A DNA stretch of 64,000 nt from Bemisia tabaci (Eukaryota; Arthropoda; Insecta; Hemiptera; Aleyrodidae), in NCBI RefSeq assembly GCF_918797505.1, contig NC_092802.1, positions 18,373,883 to 18,437,882 of the forward strand, given 5' to 3'. Under the pieces are notes generated by a model. It saw nothing but the letters and a program-made list of their open reading frames with translations, did not search any database and had not been told where the DNA came from. Each line of letters starts with the position of its first letter. Position 1 is the stretch's first letter. The translations under genes and the position numbers were made by a program. This document shows, in pieces, positions 46,016 to 55,653 of this stretch.

Positions 46016-46737
46016 CAGGATGTCTACTAAAACAGGCTGGCCAAAAACAGTACTTATACAGTACTTTTTCAGTGCATTCCCAAGTAATTCAGTAACTCCA
46101 CAACAGAGAAATTCAGTACTTTTCCAGTACCTCCGACAGACGAAATTCGAAACGTTTGAGTTTCTCGCTCAAATTGCGACAGAAATGAAAAAAATCTGGA
46201 CCTCCTTGAAAAATTTCTGCACTTTTTCAGTACTTCCGGACTGCCCTTGAAAAATCGGTACTATTTCCGGACTTTCCTAACGAACTACACCTCTAAAATG
46301 GCCGCCAGATAGCAAACCTGCGTAACGCGCATGGGACGGTTTTTGAAGGCAGGAGGGGGTGGGAGCCCAAGTGTAGCTAACCTCAATCTCCATTTCTGCC
46401 GCGTCTCGCGCATAAGGATTACATGTGAAAATTTCAACTTTTGTAAACTTTAATTTTTTTGAGGTTCGCTTTCTTTCCTATGTTTGAGTAAAGAGAACCT
46501 TTTGAGGTGCGATTAGTATGCCATCTTTTCATTGCTCTCACTGTATTCAACTAATTGCCGCAAAAGGTGGGCAGTGTCTTATATTACATGGGTTTAGATG
46601 GCAGTCTGCTGTGTGAGCCCAAAAAAAACTTAACCTATATCAACTTCAAAACGTTACGGGTCTCTAACACTGGTCAGCCATTCTAGAGGTGTAGTTCGTT
46701 GGGACTTTCAGGAAATTCCGAACTTGTAGACACCCTG
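46016..46737. mobile_element. Element Q2 (CAGGAT/CACCCTG termini), itself interrupted
   Basis: It starts CAGGATGTCTACTAAAACAG and ends 'acttgtagacaccctg'. The AGTACTTTTTCAGT and GTACTTCCGGACT motifs match Q1. It lies inside a K remnant, with flanks ATGGC and AAGTC where other K copies have ATGTC. That is compatible with a decayed 5-bp duplication. Confidence 0.78.
46277..46701. mobile_element. hAT-like element inserted in Q2
   Basis: The termini CTAACGAACTACACCTCT and 'agaggtgtagttcgttg' are inverted. An exact 8-bp duplication, GGACTTTC, flanks it (46269-46276 and 46702-46709). The 425-base interior has no recognised coding sequence. Confidence 0.85.
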
Positions 46738-46772
46738 AAGTCCGACCCCTCTGATCGACTCTACCCACCGTG

Positions 46773-47299
46773 CGTCGCAGTCGCGTCGGGCGGCTGAATC
46801 CAAAGCGATACGGGAAACTCACGCCAAACCCACGCAACTCGGATATAAATCCCTCCGTCAATACGAGGTTCTTTCTCGCGGGGGCAGAGCTCAACCCAGC
46901 ACAGCACGCTGAACCCAGGCCGGCACGGCAGGGAAGGAAATGCCAGGACGGGGAGGGTATCGATCCGTGGAACCCCCCCTCCGCCCCCCACGGCGGGGGG
47001 AGAGGGGGATCGGGGACCCTAGCGCCGATCCCGGCTGGCGGTCCGCGAATCCCTCGTGACCGCCGCCGGCGCGGCTGAAAATTCGCCGGAATTTCGGCCC
47101 GTTAAAAATCGCTCCGGGCGGATGAGCGTCGGACGCTGGTGGGTTCCGTCCGTCCGCTTCGATTCCGATTTATGAGCGATGGGGTGCTCCGAAATTTCAC
47201 GCCGCTGAAATGGAACCGGGGTTGGATTCTACGGGATGTTTTGACCTGGATTATGTCTTTTCTCTTGGGTGTGGCGTTTTTGAGAAAAATGGTCCGGAC
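46773..47299. other. GC-rich island, no gene recognised
   Basis: CpG-rich with C-runs near 46974-47003. Open frames on both strands lack domains. Confidence 0.35.
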
Positions 47300-47613
47300 T
47301 GGAGTCCTTTTATACTGAGAGTTAAGACAACGTGAATCCATTTTCGATTGGTTCCCGTATTTTCGGCCTCCGCAGTGTCACAAACGGGAATAAAGATTAC
47401 ATTTTCACCAATTGCCAAGATTGTAATCTGGAATGGACCGGGGGATTACGGGTTCGGCAAGGGACAAACGGAAAGAGAGAAGGAACGGAGAAAGGAATTG
47501 GAGAAAGGGGCGATCAAAGATAACGAAATATTTTCAATTTGTGTAATCTTTATTCCCGCTTGTGATTCCATGAGGGGGAGGGTTGTCTTAGCTCTCAGTA
47601 TAAAGGGACTCTA
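47300..47613. mobile_element. Family L hAT-like MITE, copy 1 (complete)
   Basis: The termini are TGGAGTCCTTTTATACTGAG and 'ctcagtataaagggactcta'. The flanks GTCCGGAC and GTCCAGAC match at seven of eight positions. The inner arms 'cacaaacgggaataaagatt' and 'aatctttattcccgcttgtg' also pair. Confidence 0.88.
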
Positions 47614-47831
47614 GTCCAGACCGGATAGACTACATTTTTCCAGCTAGAATCGATATTTTATGCTCATTCTCCGTGGAGACGGTGCGGCCTATTCAAATTT
47701 CTGAAGGCACTTTTATACTCGAGTTACTCGAGACGTGTATGACCTTACATTACCAAAACAAAAGATAAAGAAACAAAAGTATTGTTTCGCTTTTTTCATT
47801 CGTAACTTTTAGATCATTATAATACATATGT

Positions 47832-48072
47832 CGCGGTAAGCAGAAAGAAACCAAGCCACACAAGCTATTGCCAAATTTAACTGGGCAATTTAATTTTTTT
47901 ACATGAAAACGGTTGTGCGGGTTTCTGAGCAAAAGTTCAGTGAATTTTCTGCATAGTGCGAAGCGAATTCCTTAAAATTTTCAATGGAGAAAACGCTCTC
48001 TTGTAAAATATTAAATTGCCCAGTTAATTTTGGCAATAGCTGATGTGGCTTGGTTCCTTTCTGCTAAACGCG
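47832..48072. repeat. 241-bp foldback
   Basis: CGCGGTAAGCAGAAAGAAAC continues through 'ttgccaaatttaactgggc' and is mirrored by 'gcccagttaattttggcaa' to 'ctgctaaacgcg'. Arms are about 62 bases. No family relative was seen in the window. Confidence 0.78.
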
Positions 48073-48883
48073 GTTCATTTAGAGCATCCGTTCAACACTT
48101 TTGCGAACCCTATTTAAATCGGGCGAAGACAACTTTAAGTCTTTCATTTAATAAAGCTAAACTATATGAAATACGAAGTCTACAAAAGACTTTCCGAGGT
48201 TTTTTTCCAAGTTTTCAAGAGATTCTCGATTGCAAGTTGCTCTCGATTGACGGGGACACCAAGGGACTTTAATAAACTTTCCAGCAAGATTTTCAAGCAC
48301 TCTCAGACGACTCCAGGAAGACATCTGACTTTAAAGGTCAGGGGCTTCCAGAAAAGTCGTGGACATATTAATGGTCCCCTAAATTTCAGCTTCTCGGAAG
48401 AATTTGTTTAATAAAACAATTGTTAAGAGCACTCGGAATGAGTCCGTTGCAAACTTTAAGTGGTGGGAGAAGAAGGATTAATTGCCCCTTTATAAAAATG
48501 GCTTCAAATCATGATAAGCACATCGAGATCGTCTAAAACTCCAACCTTCGCACGTAAATAAAAGTCGCTCCTACAACGCACTCTGGAATTCTACGACACC
48601 CAAACGCAACGGTTTCAGGACATTTCGTCAACGATTTTTTGTCCGCGCACCTGTTTTGTCCAGTTAGTCTACGTCCACGCGGAAAATAAGAGTTGTGGTG
48701 AAAGAAACTATACAAAAATGAATAAAAAACGGGAGGAAAACTAAGAAGCACGCAATCATTAGTTTTAACTCGTATGACTATGTACATCGATCTTTTAGAG
48801 TCAAATACGTCCAATTTCGAGCGTTTAGTTGCGCGGACACCGCGCTTCAGCACAGTAGAAGCACAAAATATAAAAGGAAACAT
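48073..48883. other. No gene; low-copy repeat at 48612-48690
   Basis: 'atttcgtcaacgattttttg' then 'tccgcgcacctg' matches 27304-27390. Open frames carry no domain. Confidence 0.4.
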
Positions 48884-49255
48884 TAAAGTGCTTTGGAAAT
48901 CATTAAATTTGACACGGAACCACCGTAATATTTACAAAACACATTTTACATTTTCCTTGAATACAATTTTTTTTTCAACAATTTAAATGAAGAAAATCCA
49001 TGCAGAGTGTGCAAAAATTTCAAAATCATGAACTGAAAAACACCGAATCCTCGATTTTAAATATTATGGGCCATAACACAGAGCGGAGGGGCGCGGCGTG
49101 CTACCGGCGCAAAACGCGCACTAACGCCTACAAACCTAAGGGGATACTTCACGCATTGCGCAATGCTTGAGGTATCCCCTTAGGTTTGTAGGCGCCATTG
49201 CGCGTTGGTAGTTGGCCAGCCGCACGCCGCGCCGCAGCGTGCCACGTTAACACTC
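48884..49255. mobile_element. Family N composite element, copy 3
   Basis: The left arm 'ggaaatcattaaatttgaca', 'atatttacaaaacacatttt' and 'tccatgcagagtgtgcaaa' matches copy 1. The hairpin is at 49112-49206, and the right arm 'gcagcgtgccacg' leads to 'acactccaaaag'. Confidence 0.75.
49112..49206. repeat. Conserved near-perfect hairpin of family N, copy 3
   Basis: 'cctacaaacctaaggggatac' in part, then its complement ending GGCGCCATTGCGCGTT. The centre is GCATTGCGCAATGC, identical to copy 1. Confidence 0.9.
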
Positions 49256-49261
49256 CAAAAG

Positions 49262-49332
49262 ATTCTTTATTTGTCGCAGGAAATCTGGCAACATCTGAAG
49301 GCTCATATGGCGTTCTTTCTCAGCATGACACT
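49262..49332 (+). mobile_element. Family A right-terminus fragment
   Basis: 'ggcaacatctgaaggctcat' then 'atggcgttctttctcagcat' resembles the A right arm. Confidence 0.6.
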
Positions 49333-49460
49333 GTAATTAGTCCATTATTAACTTCTTCAGTCTATAAGGACCACCCATTTCAACCAATGCAATCGCTCCA
49401 TAGTCCCTACGTTTCTTTGTACATAGCTTTAACTATCAATTTCAACAATCAGCTCACTGA
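49333..49460. mobile_element. Family G fragment (right arm)
   Basis: 'attagtccattattaacttc', 'ccacccatttcaaccaatg' and 'actatcaatttcaacaatca' parallel G1 and G4. The left arm is missing. Confidence 0.6.
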
Positions 49461-49501
49461 TCCCGGAGCACCCCGCCTTGCCTTAACCCTCCCTAACAAA
49501 A

Positions 49502-49747
49502 CTGCCGTGTTAAGAAAGAACGCCGTATGAACATTCGAGAGTTGCTAAATTTCCTTCGATAAAATGTTTATTTTTGAGGAGAGTTACGAATATTTTTCCT
49601 TTCAGAAACTTTCGGTAAAATTGCAAACAACATTATCTAAAAAATTGGAAGAAAAATATTAATGAATTTACGAGGAAATGGGTGTTTAATTCATGGAAAT
49701 TTGGCAACGCCTGAAGGTTCATACGGCGTTTTTCCTTCACACGGCAG
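49502..49747. mobile_element. Family A MITE, complete
   Basis: The termini are CTGCCGTGTTAAGA and CCTTCACACGGCAG. The flanks AAAA and GAAA match at three of four bases. Confidence 0.87.
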
Positions 49748-50082
49748 GAAAGGACTCTATTCAGGAGCAACTCGGCAACCAGCGAAGACGCTGTGCATCC
49801 TCAGTTAATCATCACAGCGATTCGTTTTTATCACTGAATTGCTCTTTGTGAGCCCTCACGCGTCAAATCAACTCATCAGCCGCACTTTTCCGAAGTGCCG
49901 CTGGCTTGGCGGAGGATAGGTACCGGGGGGGGGGGGGGGTTTCCTTCACTCGTCCTTCCCGCTAATCCCCGACGCCTTTGTCTTCCGCGTCACCTGGCGG
50001 GGGACCCGCGGGGAGGCGCTCAAGACGCCCGTTTAAGGCCGTTGTCTTCGCCTTTGATCTCGATGTCTTGACGCCAATCTAA
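49748..50082. other. GC-rich spacer with a G-run
   Basis: An uninterrupted G-run of about 14 lies near 49926-49940. No gene is recognised. Confidence 0.4.
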
Positions 50083-50087
50083 CGACG

Positions 50088-50640
50088 CACAGTGGATCGA
50101 GTCGATAGTAGAGTCCCTTTATACTGAGAGTCAAGACAATGTGAATCCATTTCTGATTGGTTCCCGTATTTTAGGCCTTCACAGTGTCACAAACGGGAAT
50201 AAAGATTACATTTTCACCGATTGCAAAGATTATAATCTGGAATGGACCAGGGAATTACGGGTTCGGCAAGGAACAAACGGAATGAGGGAGGGAACCGAGA
50301 AAGGAATTTGAGAATGGGCCGATCAGAGATTACGAAAAACGTTCAATTTCTGTAATCTTTATTCCCGTTTGTGACTCCATGAGGGGGTGTTGTCTTGACT
50401 CTCAGTATAAAGGGACTCTAGTCGATAGGAGAGGTCGGACAAAATTTGGAAACTTCAAACGCTTATAGCTCCGTTATTACAGAACTTTGAGGTTCTGAAA
50501 GTGGTTCCTATGGTTTTCTCGTTAAATTTACTTCCAAAAGCACCCCTTATAATTTAAAATGTGACGAAATGAACATAAAAATTTGCAGTTTTAGTCAAAA
50601 AGGTCATTTCCGACCTCTCTGATCGACTTGGTCTACTGTG
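50088..50640. mobile_element. Family K (Transib-like MITE), complete, containing L2
   Basis: The left terminus is CACAGTGGATCGAGTCGATA and the right terminus is 'gacttggtctactgtg'. An exact 5-bp duplication, CGACG, flanks it (50083-50087 and 50641-50645). Removing L2 restores a normal-length K element of about 233 bp. Confidence 0.9.
50109..50420. mobile_element. Family L hAT-like MITE, copy 2, inserted in K
   Basis: The termini are TAGAGTCCCTTTATACTGAG and its complement. An exact 8-bp duplication, GTCGATAG, flanks it (50101-50108 and 50421-50428). GTCGATAG is K-family sequence. Confidence 0.93.
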
Positions 50641-50645
50641 CGACG

Positions 50646-51336
50646 CCCCCGCTACACAAAATAGTAAGATATTGGTGAAGATGTAAACAGTTCAAAATTT
50701 CCGTGTTTACGGTTATTACTTCGAGTTACATTTTTTGCGGTCAGTGGGCTGATTGTTGAAATGTCTTAACCCTGGAACACCCTGTATACAAAACTCCAAT
50801 GAATACGGTTCTGACGAACCTTTCAGAGGGATGAAGTAATTTCGAGAAAGACTACGAGAACAGCTCTTAGACATGTCAATATTGTGTCACATTTCCGCTT
50901 GCATTTCAAAATGTCGACGTTTGAGAATACCAACATTCTTCGGGAGGCCACATGAACTCGGAACCTACTTGCGACGCCAATCAACCGCTCAAACCCTTCG
51001 GAATACATTTAAATTATATTGACCCGTTTTCACTTTCCACTTTCCGCTACAAATCCCTGGCGACCTCAATCAAACGCCAACAACTGTGCGTGCGCTAAAG
51101 ACCAATGATTGAGAGACGGAAATGCTCTAACAAGAAAGAAAAGAAAAAACGTCTCTCGTGAAATCTTACCGAGAGATCTTCATATTGCCCCTCACTCTCT
51201 ATGACCGTAACTCATGCATACCGAATGCGCGGCAGTCTGCCTACCTTGCCGGGCGCGACGACCGGAGACGCATACTATCGTGCATTAGTGTGATGCGGGT
51301 TGCAGACGTAGTGCGGGGTAAGCTCTTTACCCTTTT
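50646..51336. other. No gene recognised
   Basis: No dispersed family or coding motif after the 40 bases shared with the right flank of the K copy at 45184. Confidence 0.35.
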
Positions 51337-51498
51337 CAGAGGCGGATCCAGCAACTTGGCAACACCGGATTCCCTCCATTTAAACCTATGTTAAAAAGTC
51401 GATTCTTGTCGGAGCACCTGGCCCCTCCAAGAATCGATACATCTCTATAGGTTTAAATGAAGAAAAACAATGTTGCCAATTTGCTGGATCTGCCAATG
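51337..51498 (+). mobile_element. Family C hAT-like MITE, complete
   Basis: The termini are CAGAGGCGGATCCAGCAACT and 'aatttgctggatctgccaatg'. The flanks ACCCTTTT and ACCCTTTC match at seven of eight positions. Confidence 0.92.
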
Positions 51499-51506
51499 AC
51501 CCTTTC

Positions 51507-52097
51507 TACAGTTTTGTGCGGCGAGGATTAAAAATAATTTCATTTGTAAACATGAACGTGGTTAAGGATATCAGTTATTATAGGAGAGGGTTTTTGCAGT
51601 CGATATTTAGGTTAAGATTGATTTTATTCTTGATTTTTTTTTCATGGAAACACTGCAACTGGGAACATCAGCTTTACGACCCTTTAAAACCGGAAAATAT
51701 TGATTGTTTGGTAAAAATTTCATCAGAGTTTGAACTCAAAGCAGAAAATGACCATTTTAAAGCGAGTGTGTGGTATCTTAACTCACAATTAGATATCCAA
51801 AAGATGATTTCCTCTTTGTTCAAATTGGAATTGAATGCACGCTCATAATAGGATTGCATTTTGCAATAAGGAACCACTATCTTTGGCTCTCCCATAAAAG
51901 CCCATGTCTGCACAGGGAAACCAATGACACTTATGTTGTTTCTAAAATGGATCAGAAATAGTTGTTCCTTACTGCAAAATGTGAAGTAATATGAGGAGCG
52001 AGTAACCGGGATCCTGTCATGAGGACATCGAGTAAATCGACAACCAATTTTTCAACAGTTAGTCAAGTAATTAGAGCAGCAGTAGTTCTTATTCTGA
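51507..52097. other. AT-rich, no gene recognised
   Basis: A 110-codon plus-strand frame at 51516-51848 has no recognised domain and no flanking splice pair I can support. Confidence 0.35.
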
Positions 52098-52345
52098 CAA
52101 GATAAGAAAAAACATCGTATGAGCATTCATAGATGTAACCAAATTACTTTTGATAAAATCAGAATTTTCGGCGAATTTGGGAATATTTTCCTCTGAAGTT
52201 TTCAGAGAGCCTTGCTCGCAATACAATATGGTGCTTCTGAAAGTCGCAATTGAAAATAGTAATAAATTTCTTTCAAATCAAATATTTTATGGAAAGAATA
52301 TCGTTGAGTTTCTAATACTCATGCGGAATTTTTTTCAAAGCATGG
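52098..52345. mobile_element. Strongly diverged family A element
   Basis: 'aaaaacatcgtatgagcatt', 'ccaaattacttttgataaaa' and 'atattttcctctgaa' follow A-family order. Termini are not recognisable. Confidence 0.45.
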
Positions 52346-52357
52346 TCGAGTGCTTCT

Positions 52358-52521
52358 CAGTGGCGTGGCGTGCTTTGCGATATATCGATTGCTCGGTCAT
52401 TTAAACCTATAGAAAAGTATCAATAAACAGGGTGTTCGCAGCTAACACTTTAATAATCGATTATTTACCACGGCTTCAAATGGGGAAATATCGATAGGTC
52501 GCAAAGCACGCCACACCACTG
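52358..52521 (+). mobile_element. Family B hAT-like MITE, complete
   Basis: The termini are CAGTGGCGTGGCGTG and CACGCCACACCACTG. The flanks GTGCTTCT and GTGCCTCT match at seven of eight positions. Confidence 0.92.
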
Positions 52522-52529
52522 GTGCCTCT

Positions 52530-53651
52530 CCCCTCTCTGTTACTGATTTTCCCTGCATCTGCCTTCCTTTCTTGAACAGTAAGCGAGTAGGAGGGGGAAA
52601 AATAAAAAGCAATAACCCCTGCTAAATGCTTATAGTTACGTCAGCAAATATGAAGTGCGTTGGATTTAATAAAATATTTACGACAGCGACAAAACCTCAT
52701 ACTCCTGGTCTCTACAATGTAAGTATCGTTTCTTTTCTCTACTTCTTTCCCCATTTTCTTCCATTTACGAACTTTATGATATATGATCGACAAGGATAAA
52801 AGTAACGCCGGAAGTCCGTTTTTTTATAATAAATCCCTTTCATTATTAAGGTCCGGAATAAAAAAAATCCTACGCTTGATCGAGTGCAAATTTTTGTCCA
52901 AGGAATTGTTTGCAGAACTGATTTGTTTTTTTTTTTCGCATTTTGGCAACGTTGATGTGCCTCTTTCCCGTTTGCTCCGCATGTCTCGTGAGGAACAAGG
53001 TCGGCACCAACATGCGACATAAGGTTCACGGCTTGGTTGTCAAAGCTCAGGTTGCGATTATAAATTTATTCTTAATTGAGAATTGACCCAAAGTCCTACA
53101 GATTTTGAAATTTTATTGGATCAACTCTTCATGTAAGGGAAATTTCGCGGAAAACTTATTAATGCATTTTAATCGATGTAGGATCAATTTCAAAATTTAC
53201 GCATGGCTTTCTGGAATTAATGTGGTTTCATGGCTTCCCTTGAATTAATATTTTTGAGAAGACATTTGGCATCATTCGAATGTCCGTGCGAGAGGAAGGG
53301 GGGGGGGGCTCCGTAGCACGGCGGAGCAGTTGCGGCTTAAAAAGAGGAATCATTTAGAAACGGTCTCCGGCTTTTTATCCACACCGAAACGCGCGTGAGA
53401 GAAAAGCCAGAGGGTTCATTTGAATTGCGAGTATTTATACGCTGGGCGTCATTGCTAAGGCGTCGTTAAAATGTGACGTCACCCCACCCAGGGGGTTAAA
53501 ATTCCCGTTTCCGGGCCCGCTACGGCATCAAGGGGGGATTTTAAAGGGGGCCGAGCCGCGGATGGAGGTATTTTTCCTCGGCTGGCTCGACAAGTAACTT
53601 TGACCTATTTCGCACGGTGTTGACCTCAAGTTGTCACTCATGTCACTCACT
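52530..53651. other. No gene; decayed A-end near 53268-53326
   Basis: 'gcatcattcgaatgtccgtg' with a G-run and 'ctccgtagcacggcgg' suggests an A-family right end. The rest is AT-rich, then GC-rich from about 53440. Confidence 0.35.
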
Positions 53652-53904
53652 CTACCGCGCCGAGGCAAAACGCCGTATGGACCTCCAGGCGCTGCCAAAT
53701 CTCCTTCGATAAACCGAGAAATTCCTGGTGAATGTATGAATATTTTCCTCCTAATTTTTCACATTGTTTTGTTCGGAATTTCACCTAGAGATTCTGAAAA
53801 TTCAAAGGAAAAATATTCATAACTCTCCTCTAAAATTAACGTTCTATCGAGGGAAATTTGGCAACTCTGGAATGTTCGTTCGGCGTTTTTCCTTAGCACG
53901 GCAG
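53652..53904. mobile_element. Family A MITE, complete
   Basis: The termini are CTACCGCGCCGAGG and CCTTAGCACGGCAG. An exact 4-bp duplication, CACT, flanks it (53648-53651 and 53905-53908). Confidence 0.9.
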
Positions 53905-53908
53905 CACT

Positions 53909-54289
53909 GCAAGGCGCGGGGCCTCTACACTTGCACTCTGCGCCCGTTTACACCTGCCAGTAAAACGGAGCCCCTACAGCGCGAGGGGGTGGGGGGGGGG
54001 GTTTCCATTAAAACCTTCGGTTATGACTAGAATATCGCGTGAAGTAAGGAATAGCGGTGCCACTGATTTTGTCTAGGGATCGTGAGTGTTCTACAAACAG
54101 CTTCAATCGTTAGGAAGCCGTAGATTGGGCCGTATTCATAGTTTTCCTTACAACTCCTTTAATTAGTAAGTCTCATACGGGCGGTGCTGACTTCCTTTCG
54201 TACTTCATTTTTTCAATGGAGAACTACTAAACTTCCATTCTTAAAAAATTCTGTAATGTTTCTGCTCTGTGCCAGGCAAATTAAAAAAA
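53909..54289. other. No gene; G-run near 53984-54001
   Basis: A long G-rich run lies near 53984-54001. No coding motif. Confidence 0.35.
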
Positions 54290-54393
54290 ATCTCCAAAGA
54301 ATGATGTTGATTTGTTTTCCTGTAAAGAAATAAAATGGGAGCGGAGATTTTTGGACATCGCAAACGAGATACGTAGTTCGGTGGTTTCACCGT
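54290..54393. mobile_element. Family E right-part remnant
   Basis: 'gcaaacgagatacgtagttc' then 'ggtggtttcaccgtc' is the diverged E right terminus. It abuts element J1. Confidence 0.6.
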
Positions 54394-54396
54394 CCA

Positions 54397-54608
54397 CACT
54401 GAAAAAAAAGTGAAGTTGACGTAACATTCTGGATGTAAAAAAAGGGTGCGAGAACTTATGAAATGCTGAATTACTCGCTACAGCAGTTACTTCAGCAAAT
54501 GCCAATATGTAAAACTAACTGTTGTGACGGGTAAGTCAGCATTTCATAAGTTCTTGCACACTTTTCTTACATTCAGAATGTAAAATCAACTTCACTTTTT
54601 TTCCGGTG
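54397..54608. mobile_element. Element J1: CACTG hairpin
   Basis: CACTG plus an A-run and 'gtgaagttgacgtaacattc' mirror 'aatgtaaaatcaacttcac' plus a T-run and CCGGTG. The inner arms 'agaacttatgaaatgctga' and 'tcagcatttcataagttct' pair perfectly. CA flanks both ends. Confidence 0.85.
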
Positions 54609-54610
54609 CA

Positions 54611-54823
54611 CACTGAAAAAAAGGTGCTTGCCTCAAGAATGATGAATTTTGAATTTGCCGCCAATAATTTTTCTTTACCTTGATTTAAGCTGAATTGCTC
54701 TTGATACAAGAAGAATAATGCTTGGAATCAGCAAGAAAGTAGTTTACATTAAGCAGCAAAAGCCTTGATTTAAGAAAAAATACTTCTTGGCGGCAAATTT
54801 AAGATTCTTTTTTTTTTCCAGTG
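54611..54823. mobile_element. Element J2: CACTG hairpin adjacent to J1
   Basis: CACTG plus an A-run at the left and a T-run plus CCAGTG at the right. The arms 'aatttgccgccaa' and 'ttggcggcaaatt' pair, as do 'ccttgatttaag' and nearby complements. The interior is unrelated to J1, two bases away. Confidence 0.78.
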
Positions 54824-55231
54824 TATATAGTTTGCACTGAGACTAGGTGAGGTTGAGGAAGCCCTTAACACAATAACATAAGGACAATTTTAAAAAAAAT
54901 AAGATTAAACAGAAAAACTTTGGAAATCAAGCCTTGCAACGAACTACGATGATTTGCCACTGCAAAAAATAAAACAAGCAGTCTCAACACATCAGTGTTG
55001 CAATATCAAGGTCTGTATAAGTTGAGGATACATTGATTTCGAAAATGAACAAAAAAATAAATACATATCTTGATTCTACGGATAGATACTTTTGAAGTAG
55101 CTTAAATAGCACTCTATGCCACGTCCGCCATCTTGGATTTTGAAGTTTGAAAATTTGACTGGAGATCCTAGTATTCCGTGGTGAAATACTCCCTGATACC
55201 GTATTTCACAAAAAACGATCCAAACGAACGA
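54824..55231. other. No gene recognised
   Basis: AT-rich. No dispersed family was identified. Confidence 0.35.
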
Positions 55232-55499
55232 GCGAACGAGCCAAAGCGTCAAGATCGACGTTGCCAGATTTTTATATCGCAAAGACTGCCATGATAAAGT
55301 TTAGCGCGCGATGTGAATCACGTAGAGCATTGAGTTTTCATGAGCGGGTGGTTTGAATTCACGCGTCAAGAATCATAAAATATCTTCGTAAGGAGTTGAT
55401 TTCGGTAATTTTTGGTGTGCGCATCGAGTTCTACGTGAAATTTTGGTTAAGAAACATAAATCAGAATGCTGAAATTCGTACCTTGTCTAGAGGTCCATT
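55232..55499. mobile_element. Element D2, left part missing, without the retro-insertion
   Basis: 'agcgtcaagatcgacgttgc' to 'cttgtctagaggtccatta' matches D1. The site 'gaattcacgcgtcaagaatc' is uninterrupted here, whereas D1 carries a 151-bp insert at this point. It abuts a family B copy at 55500. Confidence 0.82.
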
Positions 55500-55653
55500 A
55501 TCGATTTATCGATATTTCCTCTTTTAAACCTATGGTAAAGAATCGATTATTAAGGTGTTCGTTGCGAATACCCTGTTTATCAATTATTTTCCTTCGGTTG
55601 AAAGGGAAGATCAGTCGATACATCGCAAAGCACGCCACACCTCTGCCCCATTG
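55500..55653 (-). mobile_element. Family B copy, one end missing
   Basis: 'tcgatttatcgatatttcct' to 'aagcacgccacacctctg'. The first 15-20 bases of the element are replaced by the end of D2. Confidence 0.8.

Larger units (their letters stand above)
45965..46772. mobile_element. Family K (Transib-like MITE) remnant, split by element Q2
   Basis: 'cgtgacgtaataaacatcaa' to 'aaaactttcatg' (45965-46015) resumes as 'gtccgacccctctgatcgac' and ends CCACCGTG at 46772, followed by CGTCG. The left half is interrupted or removed by the SINE. Confidence 0.72.
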
